Below, one piece after another: positions 1 through 9,930 of a stretch of DNA of 64,000 nt. Both the position numbers and the translations under genes were made by a program. Source of the stretch: Salinivibrio kushneri (GTDB lineage Bacteria; Pseudomonadota; Gammaproteobacteria; Enterobacterales; Vibrionaceae). Under the pieces are notes generated by a model. It was not told the DNA's origin. It saw only the letters and a list, made by a program, of their open reading frames with translations, and searched no databases. Numbering within the stretch: the first letter of the stretch is position 1; every line of letters starts with the position of its first letter. The DNA lies in NCBI RefSeq assembly GCF_027286325.1, contig NZ_CP114588.1, positions 992,001-1,056,000 on the forward strand, given 5' to 3'.

Positions 1-1267
1 CAATAAACGATTGATATAGCTCAGGCTCAGAGCAAACGGTTGATAGCTGACCGTCAAAGCGTTTGCTGATGAAACCCGCGTTGCGAGAGGCTAAGTTGAC
101 CACTTTATTGACAATGTCGGTATTCACGCGCTGGATGAAGTCATCCAAGCTTAAATCGAGATCATCAATACGGCTGTTGAGCTTGGCGGCGTAGTAATAG
201 CGCAAGCATTCGGGGTCAAGGTGCTTTAAGTAAGTGCTTGCTTTAATGAATGTCCCTTTCGACTTGGACATTTTCGCGCCATTGACGGTGACATAACCGT
301 GCACGAACACATTGTTTGGTTTACGGAAGCCGGCACCGTCGAGCATGGCGGGCCAGAACAAGCTATGGAAATAAACAATGTCTTTGCCAATGAAATGATA
401 TAGCTCGGTGTCGCTATTGGCTTTCCAGTATTCGTTAAAGTCGATGTCGCCGCGCTTGTCACAGTAGTTTTTAAATGACCCCATGTAACCAATAGGCGCA
501 TCCAGCCAAACGTAGAAAAACTTGCCGGGCTGATCGGGGATTTCAAAACCAAAATAGGGTGCATCGCGGGAAATGTCCCACTGCTGAAGACCGGTTTCGA
601 ACCACTCATTCATTTTGTTGGCAATTTCACTTTGCAGTGAGCCGGATTTTGTCCACTCATTCAGCATTTGCTCAAATTGTGGCAAATCGAAGAAGAAGTG
701 TTCAGAGTCACGCATCACGGGCGTGGCACCGCTCACCGCTGAACGTGGGTTAATCAGTTCGGCTGGGGTATAGGTTTCCCCACAGTTATCGCAGTTATCA
801 CCGTACTGATCGTCGGCGTGACATTTTGGACACTCACCTTTGACAAAACGATCCGGCAGGAACATTTCTTTTTCCGGATCAAACAGTTGAGAGATTGTAC
901 GGCTAGTGATGTAACCTTTATCGCGTAGCTGAGTATAAATAAACGAGGCGAGCTCGCGGTTTTCATCACTGTGTGTGCTGTGATAGTTATCGAAACTGAT
1001 ATCAAAGCCATCAAAATCGGTTTTGTGCTCTTTTTGCACGCCAGCGATCATGGCTTCTGGCTCCACACCCATTTGCTGCGCTTTTAACATAATGGGGGTG
1101 CCGTGGGCATCATCGGCACAAATAAAGTGAGTGGTGTTGCCACGCAGGCGCTGATAGCGAACCCATACGTCTGCCTGAATATGCTCGAGCATGTGGCCCA
1201 AATGAATCGAGCCGTTCGCATAAGGTAGCGCACAGGTCACCAGAATTTTCCGTGGGTTTGCAGCCAT
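1..1267 (-). CDS. metG: Methionyl-tRNA synthetase (3' end outside window)
   Basis: Class I aminoacyl-tRNA synthetase that charges tRNA-Met in the cytoplasm. The reading frame enters from the left edge, so only about the first 422 residues are present. The N-terminus shows the HIGH-type motif as HLGH at residues 22-25, a zinc knuckle with paired cysteines (CPKC ... CDNC) around residues 145-162, and KMSKS at 332-336, the same position as in E. coli MetG. The ATG at 1267 begins [10 protein letters not shown] and fits the family. It diverges from apbC across 157 bp, the arrangement also found in E. coli (metG/mrp). Nothing looks degraded; the C-terminal anticodon-binding and dimer regions lie outside the window. 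Confidence 0.97.
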   Translation of the reverse strand, partial: MAANPRKILVTCALPYANGSIHLGHMLEHIQADVWVRYQRLRGNTTHFICADDAHGTPIMLKAQQMGVEPEAMIAGVQKEHKTDFDGFDISFDNYHSTHSDENRELASFIYTQLRDKGYITSRTISQLFDPEKEMFLPDRFVKGECPKCHADDQYGDNCDNCGETYTPAELINPRSAVSGATPVMRDSEHFFFDLPQFEQMLNEWTKSGSLQSEIANKMNEWFETGLQQWDISRDAPYFGFEIPDQPGKFFYVWLDAPIGYMGSFKNYCDKRGDIDFNEYWKANSDTELYHFIGKDIVYFHSLFWPAMLDGAGFRKPNNVFVHGYVTVNGAKMSKSKGTFIKASTYLKHLDPECLRYYYAAKLNSRIDDLDLSLDDFIQRVNTDIVNKVVNLASRNAGFISKRFDGQLSTVCSEPELYQSFI

Positions 1268-1424
1268 AATCTTGTTTGTTCGCTCTTATGATATGAATGG
1301 AATGATTGCGGAAATCTTACCTGATACGATATGCCTTGCCTAGTGCAGGCCGTGAGTGAGGCCGTTTATCCGTTAAACGTCGCCAATCTGGCCTACTATA
1401 TTTTAATCAATGGGATGGTGATGC

Positions 1425-2543
1425 ATGTTGTTTGGTTCTAAAAAGAAAAAAGCACAAAAACAAAAAGAAGACACGGCCGCCCCGCTGACCAATGTGGACG
1501 ATGCAGTAAGTCTATTGAATCAGTTTTCACATCCACGTCTGGTGGAGCAGTGGGCAAGCCAACCACATTGGGTGAGCGCGAGTGAAGATGGTTTTAAGGT
1601 GACGTTTCCATTTGCAGCGGCGTCAGTGAGGCAAGCGCTTGATGAGTGGCTGAGTGCCCAGTCGACGTCATTGGCGCAGCAGTTTCAACTGACACAGAGA
1701 GTGGCGCCGCTAAAAAGTGGTGATAAGGCGCCCGTCAAAGGGGTGAAAAACCTGTTAGTGGTGAGCTCGGCCAAAGGCGGCGTGGGTAAATCGACGACGG
1801 CGGTCAATTTGGCACTGGCACTGCAGGCGGAAGGGGCGTCAGTGGGCATTGTCGATGCCGATGTGTATGGCCCATCGCTGCCGATTATGCTCGGCGCTAA
1901 AGACAGCGAACCGCAAACCCATGATGGCAAACTGATGGAGCCTGTGATGCGTCATGGTATTGCCTCTAATTCAATTGGTTACCTGGTGCCCGCTGATAAT
2001 GCCACTGTGTGGCGTGGGCCAATGGCCTCGAAAGCCTTTGCCCAATTGATCAACGAAACGCGCTGGCCCGAACTTGATTATTTAGTTGTGGATATGCCAC
2101 CAGGCACCGGTGACATTCAGCTTAGCTTGGCGCAGCAGTTCCCGGTGACGGGAGCGATGGTGGTCACCACGCCACAGGATCTCGCACTGGCTGATGCAAT
2201 TAAAGGCGTGGCGATGTTTGAGAAAGTACAGGTGCCGGTTCTCGGGGTAATAGAAAACATGAGCTACCACATTTGTTCGCAATGCGGTCATCACGAGGCG
2301 ATTTTTGGTACCGGCGGCGCGGAGAAAATGGCCCGTGAACAGGGAGTGCCAGTGTTAGCACAAGTGCCGTTGCATGTGGCGATTCGTGAGGACATAGACG
2401 CAGGCACACCGAGTATGGTGGCGCGCCCTAGCAGTGAGCATGCTGCTGTCTATCGGCAAACGGCTGCAACCGTCGCCAGTCAGCTGTATTGGCAAGGGGA
2501 AACACGCCCTGAACAAATAAGCGTACAAACGGTGTCGCCCTGA
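1425..2543 (+). CDS. apbC: Iron-sulfur cluster carrier ATPase ApbC/Mrp
   Basis: Mrp/NBP35-family P-loop ATPase that binds and passes on [4Fe-4S] clusters in the cytosol. The 372-residue length matches E. coli Mrp (about 370). An N-terminal MIP18-like (DUF59) region at about 25-90 precedes a deviant Walker A KGGVGKST at 117-124, a DMPPGTGD motif near 223-230, and the cluster-binding CxxC at C284 and C287 within ENMSYHIC. The first residues are lysine-rich. The GGGATGG stretch just before the ATG can serve as ribosome site. It diverges from metG as in enterobacteria. Confidence 0.95.
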   Translation: MLFGSKKKKAQKQKEDTAAPLTNVDDAVSLLNQFSHPRLVEQWASQPHWVSASEDGFKVTFPFAAASVRQALDEWLSAQSTSLAQQFQLTQRVAPLKSGDKAPVKGVKNLLVVSSAKGGVGKSTTAVNLALALQAEGASVGIVDADVYGPSLPIMLGAKDSEPQTHDGKLMEPVMRHGIASNSIGYLVPADNATVWRGPMASKAFAQLINETRWPELDYLVVDMPPGTGDIQLSLAQQFPVTGAMVVTTPQDLALADAIKGVAMFEKVQVPVLGVIENMSYHICSQCGHHEAIFGTGGAEKMAREQGVPVLAQVPLHVAIREDIDAGTPSMVARPSSEHAAVYRQTAATVASQLYWQGETRPEQISVQTVSP

Positions 2544-2604
2544 TTGAGCAACGCGCAGCCATAGCAGGCTTAAAGCGGCGGGTTAGTCAGGGATGCGTGA
2601 TTTT

Positions 2605-2636
2605 CGCTGGCGCCAGCGGCCTCAACTCCCTATAAT
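2605..2636 (+). promoter_or_regulatory. Candidate udk promoter with a perfect 14-bp palindrome
   Basis: A perfect -10 hexamer TATAAT lies at 2631-2636, about 50 bp upstream of udk. No good -35 is visible; its place is taken by the perfect palindrome CGCTGGCGCCAGCG at 2605-2618. A palindrome over the -35 position suggests a repressor or activator operator, but I cannot name the factor. Confidence 0.45.
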
Positions 2637-2684
2637 CAGGCGGTTTATGTAGATTCCGCCAAGCTTCCTCTGGGTATTCATATT

Positions 2685-3329
2685 ATGAGTGACAACAACC
2701 ACCAATGCGTTATTATCGGCATAGCAGGTGCCTCTGCTTCCGGTAAAAGCCTGATCGCTAGCACCATTTATAAGGAATTAAAGGAAAAAGTCGGCGATCA
2801 TCAAATCGGCGTGATCACGGAAGACAGATATTACCGAGATCAAAGCCATCTCAGCATGGAAGAGCGCGTACAAACCAACTATGACCATCCACAAGCGCTA
2901 GATCACGACTTGCTTTGTGAGCACTTAGAAAGCCTCGCGGCGGGTCAGTCTGTCGATGTGCCTGTATACAGCTACTCAGAGCATACCCGTATGGATGAAA
3001 CCACCACCATGACGCCCAAAAAGGTGATCATTTTGGAAGGGATCCTGTTATTGACTGACCCACGCCTGCGCAACCTTATCCATGCCAGCGTCTTTATGGA
3101 TACTCCCCTTGATATTTGCTTGTTGCGCCGCATGAAACGTGATGTAGCTGAGCGTGGCCGCACCATGGACTCGGTGATGGAGCAATATCAAAAGACGGTC
3201 CGCCCTATGTTTATGCAGTTTATTGAGCCGTCAAAGCAATATGCTGACATTATCGTGCCACGCGGGGGTAAAAACCGCATTGCGATTGATGTACTAAAAG
3301 CGCATATCGCACGCTTATTGAAAGCTTGA
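2685..3329 (+). CDS. udk: Uridine kinase
   Basis: Phosphorylates uridine and cytidine to the monophosphates in pyrimidine salvage. The 214-residue protein has the P-loop GASASGKS at 15-22, followed by the family pattern TEDRYYRDQ near 45-55 and the [12 protein letters not shown] lid region near 146-157. Length equals that of E. coli Udk (213). The gene starts an udk-dcd-asmA run that is also found in E. coli, although dcd is followed by a strong terminator. Both udk and dcd act in pyrimidine nucleotide supply. Confidence 0.96.
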   Translation: MSDNNHQCVIIGIAGASASGKSLIASTIYKELKEKVGDHQIGVITEDRYYRDQSHLSMEERVQTNYDHPQALDHDLLCEHLESLAAGQSVDVPVYSYSEHTRMDETTTMTPKKVIILEGILLLTDPRLRNLIHASVFMDTPLDICLLRRMKRDVAERGRTMDSVMEQYQKTVRPMFMQFIEPSKQYADIIVPRGGKNRIAIDVLKAHIARLLKA

Positions 3330-3442
3330 ATTATTCTGATTGAAAAATCTAGAGACTTAGCCTCTCATTGCTAGGCGTAACGAGTCGAGACAAAGCGGTG
3401 CTTGAAGGCATCGCGCCATCTACTAACCGTGAGGACTATCCG

Positions 3443-4030
3443 ATGCGACTATGCGACAGGCATATCAAAGAACACCTTGATGATGGCCGCATCAAAATTG
3501 AACCGCGTCCAGCTGAAGCATCAATTTCTGGTGTGACGGCAGACGTGACCTTGGGCAATCAATTCCGTGTATTTAATGATCACGGTGCGGCATTTATCGA
3601 TCTGTCTGGCCCGAAAGAAGAGGTCAATGCCCAGCTTGAACGTGTGATGAGTGATGAAATTGAGATTGATGATGGTGAGGCTTTTTATCTTCACCCAGGC
3701 CAGCTCGCGCTCGCTGTCACTCATGAAGCGGTGACCCTACCTGACGATATCGTCGGCTGGCTTGATGGCCGCTCGTCGTTGGCACGTTTGGGGCTGATGG
3801 TGCATGTGACCGCGCACCGGATTGACCCGGGCTGGTCGGGCCGTATTGTACTCGAGTTCTATAACAATGGTCGTTTGCCTTTGGCGCTACGACCCGGTAT
3901 GCCGATTGGTGCGTTAAGCTTTGAGCCTATGTCGGGCGCCGCTGATAAGCCGTATAACAAACGCGACAACGCAAAGTATAAAAATCAGCAAGGGGCAGTT
4001 GCCTCTCGCATTAGCCAAGACAAGGCTTAA
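3443..4030 (+). CDS. dcd: dCTP deaminase
   Basis: Deaminates dCTP to dUTP, the main route to dTTP in enterobacteria-like cells. The start was set at the ATG at 3443, which gives 195 residues beginning [12 protein letters not shown], matches E. coli Dcd (193), and has GAGGAC six bases upstream. The longer in-frame extension from a TTG at 3368 has no counterpart. Conserved stretches are [26 protein letters not shown] and the C-terminal YRNQQG-type lid (here [12 protein letters not shown]). It follows udk by 113 bp and ends at a strong hairpin terminator. Confidence 0.96.
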   Translation: MRLCDRHIKEHLDDGRIKIEPRPAEASISGVTADVTLGNQFRVFNDHGAAFIDLSGPKEEVNAQLERVMSDEIEIDDGEAFYLHPGQLALAVTHEAVTLPDDIVGWLDGRSSLARLGLMVHVTAHRIDPGWSGRIVLEFYNNGRLPLALRPGMPIGALSFEPMSGAADKPYNKRDNAKYKNQQGAVASRISQDKA

Positions 4031-4037
4031 CAATTTC

Positions 4038-4062
4038 AATGCGCCTACGGGCGCATTTTTTT
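4038..4062 (+). terminator. Rho-independent terminator after dcd
   Basis: Perfect 8-bp stem AATGCGCC/GGCGCATT with a TACG tetraloop, followed by seven T residues. Confidence 0.93.
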
Positions 4063-4154
4063 GCTAACGTGGAACCCGATCGCGAAATCATGGTCGATAA
4101 TGCGAGTATCTCTCGCGAGTGGTATCGCCTGTTACGCACAAGGAGCATCTTGCA

Positions 4155-6293
4155 ATGATAAAAAAAATCGTCCTTACTCTCGCTATTTTGGTGGTGGTCG
4201 TCATGGGTGGCATCGCCGCTTTGCTTGCCACCATTAATCCTAACCAGTTTAAGCCATTGTTGGTCGAGCAAGTTAAAAAACAGACAGGCTATGACATGGT
4301 CATTGGTGGCGACATTGCTTGGCAGTTTTGGCCAAGTTTGGGGTTTTCAATCGAGGATGTTGCGATCAAAAACCGCCCCGGCTTTGATGAACCCGATTTG
4401 ATGCGCTTGTCTCAAGCACGCCTCTCTGTCGATGTGTTGCCTTTGATGTCGCAAACCTTGCAGATCGGCGAAATTACATTGCAAGACCCACATGTGTTTA
4501 TTCAAACCCTGAGTAATGGGGAGAGCAACCTCATCGCGACATCGCCAACGGCTGAGCCTCAAGCTGAGCCAGCGCCGCAATCAGGCTCATCCGCTGATAG
4601 CTCGAGTACCGAGGCAAAGGCGTGGAACGTATCGTTACAAGGACTCAGTGTGGCCAACGCGAGTGTGATCGTCAAAGATGACCAAGCGGGCACCATGACA
4701 GCGTTGCGCGATGTGGATCTTGAGGTGGGCAACCTAGCGACGGAAGTGTGGACACCACTTTCACTGTCGTTGCGCGGCGAGCAAAATGACGCCCGCTTTG
4801 AGGTGGACGGTCAGGGCGAGTTAAAGCTGGCCCGTGACGTGATACAAAGTCAGTTGCGCAAACTGGCGTTGACGCTTTCGGCAGAGCAAGGTGATATGGG
4901 GATTGAGCAAGCCAATATTACCCTCGATAGCTTTTCGCTGGGCCAGGCAGCCAAGTTAGGTTTTAACGTCAATGCGCAAACCGCGGACATCGACATTGAA
5001 AGCTCAGGTGAAGCCCAGGTGACTATTGCAAAAACGCAAGATAAGGTCACTGTTCAGGGGTTAGACATGCTCACGACACTGTCCGGTGAGCCGATTCCCC
5101 ACCAGTCTCTTAGCCAAGCGCTAGCCGCTGATATTGTGTTTGACATCAACCAGCAAACGGTGACGGTCAGTGAATTGACCAGCCGATTAAACGACGATGA
5201 TGTTGTGGTGGATGGTAAAGTGGCGGTTAAGCTGACTGACATCCCCCAAATACGCTTTGCGCTGAATACTAACCATATCAACCTTGATACGCTGCTACCG
5301 ACAAACAACGCAGCGTCTAGCCAATCCGAAAAAGAGAGTGAGTCTGGCTCTAATGCTCCATCCAGCTCAAGTACGCAAGCGGCGCCACTGAGCAAAGAAG
5401 AGCCTGATCTGAGTGTGTTAAAGACGCTGGATATTGCCGGGTCACTGGCAATGAAAGGGCTGACCGTGAGTAACGTGACCTTAGGGCAAACACGCGCGAC
5501 GGTTGCCATTGACCGTGGCAAAGTCGACGTATCCGAGCTGACAACGCAAGCCTATGAAGGCAGCGTAGTTGTGCAAGGGATGCTAGATGCCACGCAATCC
5601 CCCGCGCGCTATCAGGTGAGTAAAAAAGCGCGAGGGATCCAGGTGCGTCCTTTGCTGGAAGACGCTGCTGAGGTGGACTTATTAGAAGGCAAGGGTAACG
5701 TCGATATCAATGTACAGGGAAAAGGATTGTCTCCGTATGCATTGCGTCAAGCGATTCAAGGCAGTGTCGCTATTTTCTTCGAAGATGGCGCGATCAATGG
5801 GATAAACTTGGCGCAGATGCTCAGAGAGGCGAAAGCGACGCTGAAAGGCGAGTCGGCAGCCGCAGCTAATGAAGTACGTAAAACGGACTTTAGCGCACTC
5901 ACTGCGAGCTTTACCTTAGGCAACGGCATGGCACGCACCACCGACTTACTGCTGGAAGCGCCGGCGCTTCGGGTACGCAGTGACGGACAAACCGATCTGT
6001 TACAAGAGACGCTTGATTTTAATGTCTATACCTCGGTGGTCGAGACCAGTAAAGGCCAGGGCGGTAAAGACATTGATGAACTGCGTGATGTCACCATCCC
6101 AGTGACGGTAGCCGGTACCTGGCAATCGCCAAGCTATAAATTAGATATTAAGCAGCTACTCAGCAGTAATGATGCGTTGGAAGAAAAGGCGCGCAAAGAG
6201 GCGCAACGAGGGCTGAAAAAGCTACTGGGTGATAAAGCGGATGATGATAAGGTCAAAGAGACCGCGGATAAACTCCTTAATTTATTTCAGTGA
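4155..6293 (+). CDS. asmA: AsmA family outer-membrane assembly protein
   Basis: Inner-membrane-anchored AsmA family protein with a long periplasmic beta-rich body; the family is linked to outer membrane assembly and phospholipid movement between membranes. The ATG at 4155 was chosen because AAGGAG lies nine bases before it and the protein then begins with MIKKIVLTLAILVVVV, a typical signal anchor. At 712 residues it is longer than E. coli AsmA (617); the excess is explained by two Ser/Ala/Glu-rich low-complexity linkers at about 140-165 and 390-425. A C-terminal AsmA_2-like region (about 540-680) and a charged Lys-rich tail follow. udk-dcd-asmA order is as in E. coli. Confidence 0.9.
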   Translation: MIKKIVLTLAILVVVVMGGIAALLATINPNQFKPLLVEQVKKQTGYDMVIGGDIAWQFWPSLGFSIEDVAIKNRPGFDEPDLMRLSQARLSVDVLPLMSQTLQIGEITLQDPHVFIQTLSNGESNLIATSPTAEPQAEPAPQSGSSADSSSTEAKAWNVSLQGLSVANASVIVKDDQAGTMTALRDVDLEVGNLATEVWTPLSLSLRGEQNDARFEVDGQGELKLARDVIQSQLRKLALTLSAEQGDMGIEQANITLDSFSLGQAAKLGFNVNAQTADIDIESSGEAQVTIAKTQDKVTVQGLDMLTTLSGEPIPHQSLSQALAADIVFDINQQTVTVSELTSRLNDDDVVVDGKVAVKLTDIPQIRFALNTNHINLDTLLPTNNAASSQSEKESESGSNAPSSSSTQAAPLSKEEPDLSVLKTLDIAGSLAMKGLTVSNVTLGQTRATVAIDRGKVDVSELTTQAYEGSVVVQGMLDATQSPARYQVSKKARGIQVRPLLEDAAEVDLLEGKGNVDINVQGKGLSPYALRQAIQGSVAIFFEDGAINGINLAQMLREAKATLKGESAAAANEVRKTDFSALTASFTLGNGMARTTDLLLEAPALRVRSDGQTDLLQETLDFNVYTSVVETSKGQGGKDIDELRDVTIPVTVAGTWQSPSYKLDIKQLLSSNDALEEKARKEAQRGLKKLLGDKADDDKVKETADKLLNLFQ

Positions 6294-6345
6294 TCGGCTG
6301 ACAGCGCATCAGGCTATCTAATGCAAAGTCATTAAAGGACGTTTT

Positions 6346-7425
6346 ATGGACTCTGTTACGCAAGCAGCGTTGGGCGCAACGGTCGCGGGCTTGGTTGCGG
6401 GTAAACGCTGCTCACCGAAAGTGCTGCTGGCGGGCGCGGCCTTAGGGACGTTACCGGATCTTGATGTGTTGATTGATTATGGCGATCCGGTGGCGAACAC
6501 CGTGAATCACCGTGGTTTCAGCCACTCGTTGTTCGTACTGCCTTGGGTCGGCGCTCTGATTGCATGGTGCTGGTGGCGCTGGCAGCGTCAGTGGCCTCTG
6601 TGGCAAGTGATGGTGCTAGTCATCGCGGTGCTTGTCACCCATCCATTGCTTGATGCTATGACGGTATATGGCACCAAACTATTCTGGCCGCTTGATGTGC
6701 CATCGGTAGCGGTGGCGAGTCTATTTATTATCGACCCTCTGTATACGTTGCCCCTACTAGTTGCGCTTATCAGCGCATTAGTATGGCGCCATATGGGGGC
6801 CAAGGCATGTGGCGTTGGGTTGATGGTGTCGACCCTTTATTTGGCCAGTTCGGTGTATCAGCTCCATCAAATAAAAAACCGGGTTGCCGAGCAAACACAA
6901 GGAACCTTGCTGGAAGGCCAGCCTTCAATCATTATGCCAACGCCTTTTAACACACTGCTTTGGCGTGTGGTGATCATCGATGAAGGGCAATATTGGGAAG
7001 GGCTTGCCTCACGGCTTGATAACAACAAGAATATTGATTGGGTGGCTCAGCCTTTAGGGCAATGGCCGCTAGCCAATACTGATACTCTCGACGCACTACG
7101 TACTTTCTCACGCAATTTTATTCGCTTCGAAAACCGTGATGGCCAGCAGGTTGTCACCGACTTGCGTTTTGGTGTGGCCGCCTATCAGCCATTCCAGTTT
7201 TTACTGGCAGAGCAAAAGACGAATGGGGAGTGGGCCCCGGTTGCGCCTCAACAACTTGAGCCAGGCCCTTTACCCGAGACGGCGTTACCCTCTATGTGGC
7301 AGCGTTTGCTGGGCGATCAGTCCATAGATGCCAAGCTCTGTCGGCAGTCGTGTCAAGCGAATGATACGCCTGTTGATACACTGTCCGCTACCGCGGTACC
7401 GCCCAGCGACACGTCAAAGCAATGA
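6346..7425 (+). CDS. YdjM-type membrane metal-dependent hydrolase
   Basis: Member of the YdjM/DUF457 family of inner-membrane proteins annotated as metal-dependent hydrolases; substrate unknown. The N-terminus MDSVTQAALGA, LPDLDVLIDY near 36-45, the metal-ligand motif NHRGFSHS near 53-60, and HPLLDAMTVYG near 99-109 are family hallmarks. Four or five hydrophobic helices occupy residues 8-30, 62-80, 83-103, 120-145 and 152-170; the C-terminal half (about 180-359) is soluble and probably periplasmic. AAAGGA precedes the ATG. It follows asmA by 52 bp with no terminator seen, so the two may be cotranscribed. Confidence 0.85.
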   Translation: MDSVTQAALGATVAGLVAGKRCSPKVLLAGAALGTLPDLDVLIDYGDPVANTVNHRGFSHSLFVLPWVGALIAWCWWRWQRQWPLWQVMVLVIAVLVTHPLLDAMTVYGTKLFWPLDVPSVAVASLFIIDPLYTLPLLVALISALVWRHMGAKACGVGLMVSTLYLASSVYQLHQIKNRVAEQTQGTLLEGQPSIIMPTPFNTLLWRVVIIDEGQYWEGLASRLDNNKNIDWVAQPLGQWPLANTDTLDALRTFSRNFIRFENRDGQQVVTDLRFGVAAYQPFQFLLAEQKTNGEWAPVAPQQLEPGPLPETALPSMWQRLLGDQSIDAKLCRQSCQANDTPVDTLSATAVPPSDTSKQ

Positions 7426-7473
7426 ACGTGCCCTGTGCACGCTCATTATTGCTTCATAAGCTCTCGATAACGC

Positions 7474-8064
7474 TTACCAGTCAATGCCCTGGCGTGCTTT
7501 AACACCGGCATCAAACGCATGTTTAACATTACGCACTTCAGACACGGTATCCGCGATTTCAACGAGGCGGCGATGCGCACCGCGACCCGTGATCAGCACA
7601 GATTGCTCACTGGGGCGTTGGCTAATTGCATCGATGACATCGTCCAGGTCAATGTAGCCATAGGTGATCATATAGGTAATTTCGTCCAGGACGACCAAAT
7701 CGTAACTAGGATCGCTGAGCATGGTTTTGCATGCTGACCAGATTTTTTGTGCGGCTTGCGTGTCGGCCGTTTTATCTTGGGTATCCCAGGTAAACCCCGT
7801 ACTCATCACATGAAAGTCTACCCCATGTTGACTAAGTAAATCCCGCTCACCGCACGCCCAGGTTCCCTTGATATACTGAGCCACCCCGCATTTGAAGCCA
7901 TGGCCTGCGGCGCGTGCAACGGTGCCAAAAGCGGATGTCGATTTGCCTTTGCCGTTGCCAGTAATAATAAGAAATAGCCCTTTTTCTTGTTGTGCGGCGT
8001 CAATCCGGGCGTCGACTTTTTCTTTCAGTTTTTGTTGGCGTTGTTGATGGCTCTGTTCTGACAT
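7474..8064 (-). CDS. btuR: Corrinoid adenosyltransferase
   Basis: CobA/CobO/BtuR family ATP:cob(I)alamin adenosyltransferase, making adenosylcobalamin from salvaged or new corrinoids. The 196-residue protein has the family P-loop GNGKGKS at 36-42 followed by TSAFG, a VVLDEITYMITYGY motif near 124-137, and LITGRGAHRRL near 156-166. E. coli BtuR has the same length (196). It stands alone on the reverse strand, converging on the YdjM-like gene and diverging from the dienelactone hydrolase gene. No cobalamin riboswitch was recognised upstream. Confidence 0.94.
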   Translation of the reverse strand: MSEQSHQQRQQKLKEKVDARIDAAQQEKGLFLIITGNGKGKSTSAFGTVARAAGHGFKCGVAQYIKGTWACGERDLLSQHGVDFHVMSTGFTWDTQDKTADTQAAQKIWSACKTMLSDPSYDLVVLDEITYMITYGYIDLDDVIDAISQRPSEQSVLITGRGAHRRLVEIADTVSEVRNVKHAFDAGVKARQGIDW

Positions 8065-8175
8065 GTGATTTTCAACCTTTGGTTAACTTAGGTCTATAGT
8101 AAAGGGACGATAGGGTGGATGCCACCCATGACACGCTTGACCGCAAACCGACGGCCTCAACCAAAGGACGCTATG

Positions 8176-8919
8176 ATGAAAAAAACAACGCACGGTCTCA
8201 TTACCTTGTTGGCTTTATGTTCGTTGCCTGCTGTGGCGGGTAAACAGATAAGTTATCAGTTAGACGGGGACGCATTTTCCGGCTACCTGGCCACCCCTGT
8301 CTCTATTGAGAAAGGCAGTGTGGTGATTATTCATGATTGGGATGGGCTAACGGACTACGAACGTCAACGAGCGGATATGTTGGCAAACTTGGGCTACCGC
8401 ACGTTTGCATTAGACATGTTTGGTGCTGGGAATCGACCGACCAGCCTAGAGGCGAAGAAAGCGGCGACTCGTTCACTGTATGAAGACAGAGTGCGGATGC
8501 GCGAACTGATTGAAGCTGGGATGAGTGCCGCGAAATCGCAAGGTGTGACGCAGCCAGTAGTGGCTGGCTATTGTTTCGGTGGCACGGTGACGTTAGAGCT
8601 TGCACGCAATCCAGGCAATATGCCTGTCAGTGGCTACGCGAGTTTTCATGGCGGTTTGGGCACGCCAGATGGCCAAGGTTACTCGGAGGACATCGCGCCA
8701 CTGTTTATTGCTCATGGTGGGGCAGATAAAGCGGTGCCCATGGCCGATTTTGCGACCTTTATACAAACGCTAGAGCAGGCGGGTGTCGATTACTGGTCGC
8801 AAGTGTATGGTGGGGCGCCGCATGCGTTTACCGTATTTGGCTCGGATAGGTACCGTGAAAAAGCTGATAAAAAGTCTTGGCAGGCGTTTAAAACGTTTTT
8901 GACGGATCAGATGGAATAG
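8176..8919 (+). CDS. Secreted dienelactone hydrolase family protein
   Basis: Alpha/beta hydrolase of the dienelactone hydrolase family. The ATG at 8176 (247 residues) has AAAGGA seven bases upstream; an adjacent ATG at 8173 is possible, and the longer reading to 8119 is unlikely because it would bury the signal peptide. Residues 1-21 (MKKTTHGLITLLALCSLPAVA) form a typical Sec signal, so the enzyme is probably periplasmic. The catalytic triad is visible: nucleophile C133 in GYCFGG, D184 in HGGADKAVP and H216 in GAPHAF. The real substrate is unknown. It is followed after 19 bp by a Dabb-domain gene, suggesting an operon. Confidence 0.86.
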   Translation: MKKTTHGLITLLALCSLPAVAGKQISYQLDGDAFSGYLATPVSIEKGSVVIIHDWDGLTDYERQRADMLANLGYRTFALDMFGAGNRPTSLEAKKAATRSLYEDRVRMRELIEAGMSAAKSQGVTQPVVAGYCFGGTVTLELARNPGNMPVSGYASFHGGLGTPDGQGYSEDIAPLFIAHGGADKAVPMADFATFIQTLEQAGVDYWSQVYGGAPHAFTVFGSDRYREKADKKSWQAFKTFLTDQME

Positions 8920-8938
8920 TGACACGAGGAGAAAAGAG

Positions 8939-9241
8939 ATGATTCGTCATGTATTGCTTGTTCGTTTTACCGCTAACGCGCGCGATGACCAGATCCAAGC
9001 ATTGAAAGATAAATTTGAGTCAATGCCTAGTGTGATTGACGGTGTTGAATCAGTCGAATGGGGCGAGAACAACAGCCCAGAAGGTAAGGATCACGGCTAT
9101 ACACATGTGATTGTGATGACGTTTCGAGATGATGCTGCGCGGGAGCGCTATTTACCACATCCTGAGCATGAGGCATTAAAAGCGATATTACGGCCTATCC
9201 TGGAAGACATTATCGTTGTTGATTATTCCGTGCCTACATAG
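8939..9241 (+). CDS. Dabb-domain (stress-responsive A/B barrel) protein
   Basis: Small 100-residue dimeric alpha/beta-barrel domain. The N-terminus MIRHVLLVRFT, the central VEWGENNSPEG and the HVIVMTFRD ... YLPHPEHEAL pattern match the stress-responsive A/B barrel (Dabb) family. GAGGAG lies seven to twelve bases before the ATG. Function is not established for most members; some act as small enzymes on polyketide or aromatic compounds. It sits 19 bp after the dienelactone hydrolase gene and is probably coexpressed with it. Confidence 0.85.
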   Translation: MIRHVLLVRFTANARDDQIQALKDKFESMPSVIDGVESVEWGENNSPEGKDHGYTHVIVMTFRDDAARERYLPHPEHEALKAILRPILEDIIVVDYSVPT

Positions 9242-9345
9242 CTGCTGACAGGTTGCCATATCGTCGTGTATTACCTGCCTCACTATAGGCAGCGCTTCGC
9301 CTTATTGGTAACCTGAAGGCTTATCAATAAGGAGGTTTGACGCCG

Positions 9346-9834
9346 ATGACAACTGATAATCAAAGGCCCAGTGTTTTGGTCGTCTGCTTGGGCAACATCT
9401 GTCGTTCACCCACTGCAGAAGCGGTATTACGTGCTCGCGCGCAGGCACGAGGGTTGGCGGTCGATATAGATTCTGCGGGCACGGCGGGTTATCACCAGGG
9501 GAATCCGCCGGATAAACGTAGCCAGGCGGCGGGGCAAGCGAGAGGCTACTCGTTTGAAGGGATTCGAGCGCGCCAGGTTTGCCCTGCAGACTTTGAGTGT
9601 CATGACATGATTCTGGCAGCCGATGAGAGCAACTTGGCTGACTTGCAAGCGCAATGCCCACGCGAACACCAAGGTAAGCTGTCTTTGTTTCTCCACTGGG
9701 GAGAGCATACCAATGGCCCGATTCCCGACCCTTATTATGGTGGCTCTGACGGCTTTGAGCGGGTGTTAGACTTGCTTGAACAGGCGGCAGACGGGGTACT
9801 GAATCATATTGAAATGCATCTTCTGCCTCGTTAG
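9346..9834 (+). CDS. Low-molecular-weight protein tyrosine phosphatase
   Basis: LMW-PTP family phosphatase, 162 residues. The signature loop CLGNICRSPT starts at C14, giving the CX5R catalytic motif C14 to R20; the general acid is the Asp of IPDPYYGG near 127-134. The ATG at 9346 was chosen because AAGGAGG at 9329-9335 sits ten bases upstream; an upstream in-frame TTG directly abuts that ribosome site and is unlikely. No capsule or tyrosine kinase genes lie nearby, so this is not the Wzb-type exopolysaccharide arrangement. Its substrate cannot be inferred from context. Confidence 0.92.
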   Translation: MTTDNQRPSVLVVCLGNICRSPTAEAVLRARAQARGLAVDIDSAGTAGYHQGNPPDKRSQAAGQARGYSFEGIRARQVCPADFECHDMILAADESNLADLQAQCPREHQGKLSLFLHWGEHTNGPIPDPYYGGSDGFERVLDLLEQAADGVLNHIEMHLLPR

Positions 9835-9883
9835 TTGAGAGAGTGCGCGTTTGAGAAATGAGTGCACGGATGAGAAGAATAAA

Positions 9884-9908
9884 AAAGGCGCGAGATGAAC
9901 GCGCCTTT
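9884..9908. terminator. Bidirectional terminator
   Basis: Stem AAAGGCGCG/CGCGCCTTT with a seven-base loop lies between two convergent genes, with A-rich and T-rich flanks on both sides (phosphatase gene from the left, membrane protein gene from the right). Confidence 0.9.
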
Positions 9909-9930
9909 GTTTAAGCCTACTTGAGCTGAC

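Noticed and set aside
3368..3442. Longer dcd reading from a TTG start
   Set aside because: The extra 25 residues have no counterpart in Dcd proteins, whereas ATG 3443 has a good ribosome site and matches the family start.
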